NCBI GenBank assembly: GCA_017503305.1
Contig: JAFVTJ010000097.1
Coordinates: forward strand, 1-6,211
Source: Clostridia bacterium
GTDB taxonomy: Bacteria > Bacillota_A > Clostridia > Oscillospirales > Acutalibacteraceae
Length of the DNA: 6,211 nt
Direction: 5' to 3'
Below the pieces are notes generated by a model. It was not told where the DNA came from and did not search any database. It worked only from the letters and a program-made list of their open reading frames with translations. Made by a program: the position numbers and the translations under genes. The first letter of the stretch is position 1, and each line of letters starts with the position of its first letter. Below are positions 1-4,957 of the stretch, piece after piece.

Positions 1-906
1 ACAAATATCCCACTTTCGCTTCGCAATATTTTAAAAGAAAAATGCTACTTAGCAACTGTGAAAATTGTTAGGCGCTTGGCTTCTAAAATCGACGAAACCG
101 TAAAATACGTTTACGAACTTTACGATGGTGAGTATATTGAATCAGTACTTATGAAATACGAGCATGGTTATACCGTTTGTATTTCTACTCAGGTTGGTTG
201 TCGAATGGGTTGCTCGTTTTGCGCCTCCGGTATTGATGGCCTTTGCCGTAATTTAACCGCTTCGGAAATGTTGGCCCAAATCACTAAAGCTCAACGCGAT
301 AATAACATTCGTGTAAGCAACGTTGTTATGATGGGAATGGGCGAGCCGCTTGATAATTTTGAAAATTCGGTTAAGTTTTTAAAATTAGTTTCTAACGATG
401 ACGGCTTGAACATAGGTCTTAGACATATTTCATTATCTACTTCGGGTGTGGTAAGCGGAATTGAAAAATTGGCAGAATACAACTTCCCAATCACTCTTTC
501 AATCTCGCTTCATGCTCCGAATGATAAAATCCGCGAATCTATGATGCGGGTAAATAAAAAGTGGAATATTGAGGCGCTGTTAAAGGCCTGCAGAGATTAC
601 CAAAAGGTAACTACGCGAAGAATTTCATTTGAATATGCTCTTATTGAAGGTGTCAACGATTCGCGAGAATGTGCCGATCAATTAGCAAAAATACTTAAAG
701 GTATTATGTGCCACGTAAATTTAATTCCTGCAAATCCCGTGGCCGAAAACTCTTTTAAAAAGCCCGATATGGCGAAGATAATTTCCTTTAAAGATCGCCT
801 TATTTATAACGGAATAAACGCAACTGTTCGTCGCACCCTGGGTGCCGATATTGATGCTTCTTGCGGACAATTGCGAAGAAAAGCAAAGGAGGGTAACACT
901 TTATGA
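1..906 (+). CDS. rlmN: RlmN, dual-specificity 23S rRNA/tRNA adenine-C2 methyltransferase (5'-truncated)
   Basis: Radical-SAM enzyme that methylates C2 of A2503 in 23S rRNA, and in E. coli also A37 of some tRNAs. The frame is open to base 1, and the codons before the GTG at 58 (reading TNIPLSLRNIL...) look like the normal RlmN N-terminal domain, so GTG 58 is not the start. I see 301 residues; the family is usually about 340-350, so roughly 40-50 are missing to the left. Numbering from base 1, the 4Fe-4S CX3CX2C motif is C67, C71, C74 (bases 199-222). The GMGEP SAM-binding motif is at 112-116. The two methyl-transfer cysteines are C60 (in VCISTQVGC) and C288 (in DIDASCGQL, bases 862-864). The stop TGA at 904 overlaps the prpC start as ATGA. 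The set of motifs is complete and typical. RlmN is favoured over the resistance enzyme Cfr because of the housekeeping neighbours and the RlmN-type C-terminus. Confidence 0.96.
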   Translation, partial: TNIPLSLRNILKEKCYLATVKIVRRLASKIDETVKYVYELYDGEYIESVLMKYEHGYTVCISTQVGCRMGCSFCASGIDGLCRNLTASEMLAQITKAQRDNNIRVSNVVMMGMGEPLDNFENSVKFLKLVSNDDGLNIGLRHISLSTSGVVSGIEKLAEYNFPITLSISLHAPNDKIRESMMRVNKKWNIEALLKACRDYQKVTTRRISFEYALIEGVNDSRECADQLAKILKGIMCHVNLIPANPVAENSFKKPDMAKIISFKDRLIYNGINATVRRTLGADIDASCGQLRRKAKEGNTL

Positions 907-1631
907 TAATACACAGTAAAATTGATAAAGGTATTGTACGAAACAGTAATCAAGATGCTTTTATAGCGGGCCAACTTGCCGAAAACATTACCTTTGCCAT
1001 TGTGTGTGATGGTATGGGCGGCGCAAATGCCGGTAATATTGCCAGCGAAATTGCCGTTAAAACCGTAAGTGAATATCTTTATAATTCGTTTCGGGATAAT
1101 ATGACGCTTAATGATTTTGAGAGAACCCTTAAAAATGCAATTTCAAGTGCCAATTTGTTAATTTTTAACAGGGCGGTTAAGGATGAAGCTTTAAAGGGTA
1201 TGGGTACTACAATTGTTGCTGCAATTGTCAAAGACAACGATGCTATAATCGCCCACGTTGGTGATAGCAGAATATACCTTTTGAATGATGAAATCAAGCA
1301 GCTCACTAAAGACCATTCAATTGTTCAAACCCTTATCGAAAATGGGGAAATTTCTCCCGATGATGCTAAACACCATCCTCGCAAAAACGTAATTACTCGC
1401 GCGCTTGGTGTTGAAGCAGAGGTTGTTGCCGATTTTGATGAGCTTACTCTCAATACAAACGACACCTTATTACTTTGTACTGACGGGCTTACTAACTATG
1501 TGCCCGAAGCTAATATTTACGAAATTTTCAAACAAAACGATTTAGCGTTGGTAAGTGAAACCTTAGTAGCAAAAGCCAACGAGAATGGCGGCGGAGACAA
1601 TATCACAGTTGTTACCTTGACCGCAGAGTAA
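903..1631 (+). CDS. prpC: PrpC/Stp, PP2C-family Ser/Thr protein phosphatase
   Basis: Soluble metal-dependent (Mn/Mg) phosphatase that removes phosphate from PrkC and its substrates. It has 242 residues, the usual length for bacterial PrpC/Stp (about 240-250). PP2C motifs in order: VRNSNQD at 12-18, DGMGG at 36-40, GMGTT at 99-103, GDSR at 120-123, LTKDHS at 134-139, TRALG at 165-169, TDGL at 193-196 and GGDNITVV at 230-237. The metal-binding aspartates D18, D36, D121, D194 and D232 are all present, so it should be active. No signal peptide or membrane segment is visible. The start is ATG 903, with a strong AAAGGAGGG site at 885-893 inside the rlmN end; the 4-base ATGA overlap suggests translational coupling to rlmN. 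Its cognate kinase follows 17 nt downstream. Confidence 0.96.
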   Translation: MIIHSKIDKGIVRNSNQDAFIAGQLAENITFAIVCDGMGGANAGNIASEIAVKTVSEYLYNSFRDNMTLNDFERTLKNAISSANLLIFNRAVKDEALKGMGTTIVAAIVKDNDAIIAHVGDSRIYLLNDEIKQLTKDHSIVQTLIENGEISPDDAKHHPRKNVITRALGVEAEVVADFDELTLNTNDTLLLCTDGLTNYVPEANIYEIFKQNDLALVSETLVAKANENGGGDNITVVTLTAE

Positions 1632-1648
1632 AGAAAGGATTGTAATTT

Positions 1649-3649
1649 ATGGATAAGTTTTTAGGTAAACGTCTTGATGGCAGATACGAGATTAAGGAAA
1701 TTATCGGCGTAGGCGGTATGGCGGTTGTTTATAAAGCCTTTGATAACGTAGAAAACCGTATGGTTGCTATTAAAATTTTGAAGGATGAATTTCTTTCTAA
1801 TCAGGAATTTTTACGCCGCTTTAAAAACGAAAGCAAGGCTATTGCAATGCTTTCACATCCCAACATCGTTAACGTTTATGACGTAAGCTTTGGCGACCTT
1901 ATTCAATATATTGTTATGGAATATATTGAGGGTATAACATTAAAAGAGTTTATTGAACGTGAAGGAAGCCTTCGTTGGAAGGATGCCGTTCATTTTACCA
2001 TTCAAATTTTAAGGGCTTTACAACATGCTCACGACCGAGGCATTGTTCACCGCGACGTTAAACCCCAAAACATTATTGTTTTGGCGGATGGCACAATTAA
2101 AGTAACCGATTTTGGCATTGCACGCTTTGCGCGCAGTGACCAACGCACAATTACTGATAAGGCTATTGGTTCGGTTCATTATATTAGTCCAGAACAAGCA
2201 AGAGGCGAAAAAACCGATGAGAAGACCGATATCTATTCCGTAGGTGTTATGCTTTACGAAATGCTTACAGGTCGACTTCCGTTCCAGGCTGAAAGCGCTG
2301 TTTCGGTTGCTATTATGCAGCTACAACGTGATCCGCAGCTCCCCACCGAAATTAACGGTTCTATTCCGCAAGGCTTAGAGCAAATTACAATGCACGCAAT
2401 GCAAAAAAGTCAGGAAAGACGTTATCAGTCCGCTTCTGAAATTCTTTGCGACCTTACCAATTTCCGCAAGGATCCTGCCATAACCTTCCCGTATTCTTAT
2501 TTTGTGGATGATGCCCCCACAAGATTTGTTGGTGACCTTAATGAAGAGGCTAACGAGGAAGAACCCGAAACCGAAGAGGTTAAGGAGAAGAGCAATTTAA
2601 TACCAGTTTTAACAGGTGTTGCTATTGCGTTGGTACTGGCCTTAATTGTGTTTGGTATTTCCATTTTCAAAAAACATTTTAATACACCAACTTCAGAACT
2701 TGCGTGTCCTAAATTTGTTGGTCAAAAATTATCGGCAATTTTAGAAAATAAAGAATACAACGATAATTTTGATTTTGAAATTGAATATGATTATAATAAC
2801 GATTTTGAAGCAGATTTTGTATTTGAGCAATCTATTTCAGAAGGCTCAAAGCTTAAGAAGGACGCCGTTATTACTTTATTTGTAAGTATTGGTGAAACCC
2901 GCAAGGAAGTGCCCGACGTACGCGGCAAGACCGAATCCTTTGCAATTACAGAACTTGAGAAATCTTATGGATTTAAGGTTATAATTGTTGAAGAAGCAAG
3001 CGATGAATTTGAAGAAGGTTTAGTAATTAAAACCGAACCTCAGCATTCGACTGTAGTTCCCGAAGGTGCTACCATTAAGCTTTTTGTTTCAACCGGTAAG
3101 GCAGAAATCAGCGTAGACGTTCCTAACGTTATTGGTGAACCCATTGCACAGGCAAAAGAAAAAATTGAAGACCAAAACCTTAAGGTAGTTGTTGAAAACG
3201 TTAATCTTACACCTGCAGATAATTATCAACCTAAGGACTACGTTCTAAGACAAGACCCACAGGGTGGATCCAAGAAAATCCCCGAAGGCAGCACGGTTAC
3301 AATCTACGTTAGCAGTGGTGTTTACGAAACAGACGTTGAGGTTAATTTGCCCGAAGTTTTCCCGGAAAATATTTGCTCGGTTTCTATTTGGTATGCAGGT
3401 AGAATGGTTAAAACAAGTGAACCCATTAATCTTTCCGAATTTACAAATTACACCTTTACCGATATAACATCACAAAATAAGGTTGATAACTTTACAATTA
3501 TGATCAAGGGCGAAAACGGCAGTTCGCAGGAATATCAACGTATTTCGGTTGATTTTAGAGCACAAATGAATAACGTAACCGTTATTAGCTCTAATACCTT
3601 TGACCCGCCCGCGACTGACACAGATAACTCGGGTGAAGTTGTTCAATGA
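1649..3649 (+). CDS. prkC: PrkC, membrane PASTA-domain Ser/Thr protein kinase
   Basis: Single-pass membrane kinase that senses peptidoglycan fragments and phosphorylates cytoplasmic targets; in B. subtilis it also triggers spore germination by muropeptides. The 666 residues show an N-terminal Hanks kinase domain at about 14-275: glycine loop GVGGMAVVY at 20-28, ATP lysine K42 (VAIK), helix-C E61, HRD at 134-136 with K138 and N141, DFG at 154-156, activation loop with RTIT (T167, T169, the usual autophosphorylation positions) and SPE at 180-182. An acidic juxtamembrane stretch (297-313) leads to a transmembrane helix at about 317-340. Outside the cell are a divergent PASTA-like repeat (about 353-414), two clear PASTA repeats (about 419-483 and 489-556), a beta-rich domain (about 560-648) and a short Ser/Thr/Asp tail. 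This matches the B. subtilis PrkC layout of three PASTA plus an Ig-like domain. AAAGGA at 1634-1639 precedes ATG 1649. The stop overlaps rsgA by ATGA. Confidence 0.97.
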   Translation: MDKFLGKRLDGRYEIKEIIGVGGMAVVYKAFDNVENRMVAIKILKDEFLSNQEFLRRFKNESKAIAMLSHPNIVNVYDVSFGDLIQYIVMEYIEGITLKEFIEREGSLRWKDAVHFTIQILRALQHAHDRGIVHRDVKPQNIIVLADGTIKVTDFGIARFARSDQRTITDKAIGSVHYISPEQARGEKTDEKTDIYSVGVMLYEMLTGRLPFQAESAVSVAIMQLQRDPQLPTEINGSIPQGLEQITMHAMQKSQERRYQSASEILCDLTNFRKDPAITFPYSYFVDDAPTRFVGDLNEEANEEEPETEEVKEKSNLIPVLTGVAIALVLALIVFGISIFKKHFNTPTSELACPKFVGQKLSAILENKEYNDNFDFEIEYDYNNDFEADFVFEQSISEGSKLKKDAVITLFVSIGETRKEVPDVRGKTESFAITELEKSYGFKVIIVEEASDEFEEGLVIKTEPQHSTVVPEGATIKLFVSTGKAEISVDVPNVIGEPIAQAKEKIEDQNLKVVVENVNLTPADNYQPKDYVLRQDPQGGSKKIPEGSTVTIYVSSGVYETDVEVNLPEVFPENICSVSIWYAGRMVKTSEPINLSEFTNYTFTDITSQNKVDNFTIMIKGENGSSQEYQRISVDFRAQMNNVTVISSNTFDPPATDTDNSGEVVQ

Positions 3650-4536
3650 CGGGTATTATAGTTAAAGCATTGTCGTCCTTTTACTACGTAAGCACAGGCG
3701 ACGCTCTTTACGAATGTAAAGCAAGGGGAAGTTTTAAAAAAAGCGTTTTTTCTCCCTTGGTGGGCGACAGTGTTGATTTTGAAATTTTAGATGCTACACA
3801 CGGTGTTATAAACAAAATTTTTGAACGTAAAAACGTTTTGATAAGACCAAACGTTGCTAATATAGATAAACTATTTATCGTTTCGTCTTATTCAACACCT
3901 GCTCCAAATTATTATATTATCGATAAAATCACAGCCATTGCGCGATATAACAATATTGAGCCTGTTATTGTTTTTAACAAGGCAGATATGGGTGATTTTT
4001 CGGAATATAAGCGCATTTATGAAAAAGCAGGCTTTAAAACTTTGGTTGTATCGGCTCAAACGGGTGAAGGCATGAACGAGCTTTTGCCCGAGCTTGCTAA
4101 CTCTATTAGTGCCTTTACGGGAAATTCCGGTGTGGGTAAATCCAGCATTTTAAACTATGTTTTCGGCAATAGCAATATTGCTACGGGCGACGTTAGTGAA
4201 AAGCTTGGCAGAGGAAGACACACCACACGCCATATTCAAGCTTATAGGCTGGAATGCGGCGGCTACGTTGTTGATACACCCGGTTTTTCGTCAATTGAAA
4301 ACAATTATAATGATTATGCTTTTAAGGAAGCCTTGGCAGAATCCTTTACCGATTTTGGCGACTTAATTTACAACTGCAAATTTTCTTCTTGCACTCACAC
4401 CACCGAAAATGGTTGTAAGGTTCTTGAAGCGGTTGAAAACGGCGAGATTGAAAAAACACGCCATAATTCGTATATTGAAATTTTTAACGAATTGAAGGAT
4501 TTAAAGCCTTGGAATACCACTAAAAAAACAAAATAG
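3646..4536 (+). CDS. rsgA: RsgA (CpgA/YloQ), ribosome small-subunit-dependent circularly permuted GTPase
   Basis: Late 30S assembly factor: it binds the immature small subunit and uses GTP hydrolysis to leave. At 296 residues it matches the B. subtilis protein. An N-terminal OB-fold (about 1-65) is followed by a GTPase with permuted motif order: G4 NKAD at 111-114, G5 VSAQ at 135-138, G1 GNSGVGKSS at 159-167, switch-like GRGRHTTRH at 188-196, then G3 DTPG at 210-213. The C-terminal zinc motif CX4CXHX5C is complete at C244, C249, H251, C257. ATG 3646 overlaps the prkC stop in ATGA; the upstream GGGTGA (3631-3636) is only a modest ribosome site, so coupling to prkC translation is likely. In B. 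subtilis, CpgA is phosphorylated by PrkC and dephosphorylated by PrpC, which fits the operon. All active-site motifs are intact. Confidence 0.96.
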   Translation: MTGIIVKALSSFYYVSTGDALYECKARGSFKKSVFSPLVGDSVDFEILDATHGVINKIFERKNVLIRPNVANIDKLFIVSSYSTPAPNYYIIDKITAIARYNNIEPVIVFNKADMGDFSEYKRIYEKAGFKTLVVSAQTGEGMNELLPELANSISAFTGNSGVGKSSILNYVFGNSNIATGDVSEKLGRGRHTTRHIQAYRLECGGYVVDTPGFSSIENNYNDYAFKEALAESFTDFGDLIYNCKFSSCTHTTENGCKVLEAVENGEIEKTRHNSYIEIFNELKDLKPWNTTKKTK

Positions 4537-4564
4537 TAACAATTTTTGTTTTCCCTTATATAAT
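4536..4564 (+). promoter_or_regulatory. candidate promoter for the microgene pair
   Basis: A perfect -10 hexamer TATAAT lies at 4559-4564, and 17 bp upstream GTAACA (4536-4541) matches four of six -35 bases, overlapping the rsgA stop codon. The same region can be read as a weak sporulation sigma-E promoter: TATATAAT (4557-4564) against CATACAAT, with TAACAAT (4537-4543) 13 bp upstream. B. subtilis spoVM is sigma-E controlled, so the second reading is biologically attractive, but the sequence does not decide between them. Confidence 0.5.
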
Positions 4565-4577
4565 GTTATTGTAAGGG
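4553..4577. repeat. short inverted repeat over the -10 box and ribosome site
   Basis: CCCTTA (4553-4558) and TAAGGG (4572-4577) are perfect inverted arms, extendable by one wobble and one A-T pair inward, around a 9-nt centre. They flank TATAAT, and the right arm enters the ribosome binding site of the next gene. If transcription starts near 4571 the left arm is not in the RNA, so a DNA operator is likelier than an mRNA hairpin. The arms are short and chance is possible. Confidence 0.3.
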
Positions 4578-4586
4578 GGAACGTGA

Positions 4587-4736
4587 ATGCGTAAAAGATT
4601 TACTTTAAATAAGGGTCTCGTTGCAATTTCTTTTGCAGGTGGACTTTTAATAAGTTGCTTTTGTCCTCCTAGGTTTTTAATTGCGGTACTTGCGATTTGG
4701 GTAATAATACTCGGATTTTCGTGTGCCAAATGTTAG
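4587..4736 (+). CDS. unrecognised 49-residue cysteine-containing membrane microprotein
   Basis: I do not recognise this family with confidence. The 49-codon frame starts at ATG 4587, six bases after a strong AAGGGGGA site (4573-4580), and stops at TAG 4734. The protein has a basic start (RKR at 2-4), a hydrophobic segment at about 10-25, a CFCPPR turn at 24-29, a second hydrophobic segment at about 30-45, and the tail CAKC at 46-49. This suggests a membrane hairpin with both ends in the cytoplasm by the positive-inside rule. Four of 49 residues are cysteine, arranged CxC and CxxC, which could bind metal or form disulfides. It ends 13 nt before spoVM and shares its terminator, so the two are probably co-transcribed and it may act at sporulation membranes. 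That role is inference from position only. Confidence 0.72.
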   Translation: MRKRFTLNKGLVAISFAGGLLISCFCPPRFLIAVLAIWVIILGFSCAKC

Positions 4737-4749
4737 TGGAGGTTATTTT

Positions 4750-4833
4750 ATGAAAGTTATTGTTTTAAAAGGACCCAAATTTTTAAATCCATTTTTACGT
4801 ATGCTTTTTGGCATTAAAAAACAAACCGATTAA
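4750..4833 (+). CDS. spoVM: SpoVM-like sporulation peptide (27 residues)
   Basis: SpoVM is a tiny amphipathic helix that recognises the convex forespore outer membrane and anchors SpoIVA, the base layer of the spore coat. The predicted peptide aligns without gaps to B. subtilis SpoVM (26 residues, recalled) from residue 1 to 21, with identities at K2, K7, P9, K10, F11, L12, R17 and G21, followed by a basic tail and a final Asp. P9, important for membrane positioning in B. subtilis, is kept. A strong GGAGG (4738-4742) lies 7 nt before ATG 4750; the stop is TAA 4831. Position supports the call: in B. subtilis spoVM is downstream of prkC-rsgA. The Gly13-Gly14 pair of B. subtilis is Asn-Pro here. 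The gene is short enough to be missed by automatic gene callers. It implies a spore-forming host or recent ancestor. Confidence 0.85.
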   Translation: MKVIVLKGPKFLNPFLRMLFGIKKQTD

Positions 4834-4838
4834 TTTAC

Positions 4839-4871
4839 TTAAAAAAAGTCCCTTTGTGGGACTTTTTTTAA
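4839..4871 (+). terminator. intrinsic terminator after spoVM
   Basis: A 14-bp perfect stem (TTAAAAAAAGTCCC, 4839-4852, with its complement at 4858-4871) closes a 5-nt TTTGT loop. The GTCCC/GGGAC core followed by seven T is a classic Rho-independent terminator beginning 5 nt after the spoVM stop. The A-tract on the left could let it act on the opposite strand too. It separates the upstream operon from recJ. Confidence 0.93.
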
Positions 4872-4892
4872 TGTGATTTTTTTATTTTTTTA

Positions 4893-4921
4893 TTGAAAAA
4901 TATTGCTATAAATGATACAAT
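4893..4921 (+). promoter_or_regulatory. sigma-A-type promoter of recJ
   Basis: TTGAAA (4893-4898) and TACAAT (4916-4921) are separated by exactly 17 bp, each matching five of six consensus bases. A T/A-rich tract at about 4872-4892 could act as an UP element. The expected transcription start is near 4928, leaving a leader of about 30 nt before the TTG start. The -10 box is inside the left arm of a perfect inverted repeat. Confidence 0.75.
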
Positions 4922-4942
4922 AAAGTGTATTATTGTATCATT
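4911..4942. repeat. perfect 13-bp inverted repeat, probable operator of recJ
   Basis: AATGATACAATA (4911-4922) is the exact reverse complement of TATTGTATCATT (4931-4942); A4923/T4930 adds a thirteenth pair, leaving the 6-nt centre AGTGTA. It covers the -10 box and the expected transcription start of recJ and ends directly before the ribosome site. The transcript would begin within it, so it should act as double-stranded DNA bound by a dimeric repressor rather than as an RNA hairpin. Half-site words ATACA and TGTAT recur inside. It does not match the LexA, CIRCE, Fur/PerR, Rex or NrdR boxes as I know them. Confidence 0.8.
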
Positions 4943-4951
4943 AAGGTGGTG
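4943..4951 (+). promoter_or_regulatory. ribosome binding site that sets the recJ start
   Basis: AAGGTGGTG lies 6 nt before TTG 4958. The two in-frame GTG codons at 4946 and 4949 are part of this site and have no purine-rich sequence at a suitable distance upstream, so TTG 4958 is the better start. Confidence 0.7.
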
Positions 4952-4957
4952 AAGAAA

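Noticed and set aside
58..60. GTG 58 as the true rlmN start
   Set aside because: The frame continues open to base 1 and the preceding codons encode typical RlmN N-terminal sequence; there is no ribosome site before 58.
1..906. Cfr-type antibiotic resistance methyltransferase
   Set aside because: The DIDASCGQL C-terminal motif and conserved housekeeping context fit RlmN; nothing suggests a mobile resistance gene.
4546..4551. TTGTTT as the -35 box of the microgene promoter
   Set aside because: It is only 7 bp from TATAAT, too close for sigma-A.
4911..4942. The recJ inverted repeat as a terminator or riboswitch stem
   Set aside because: It has no GC-rich core and no T-tract after it, and the promoter -10 lies in its left arm, so the RNA would lack that arm. 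A true terminator already lies at 4839-4871.
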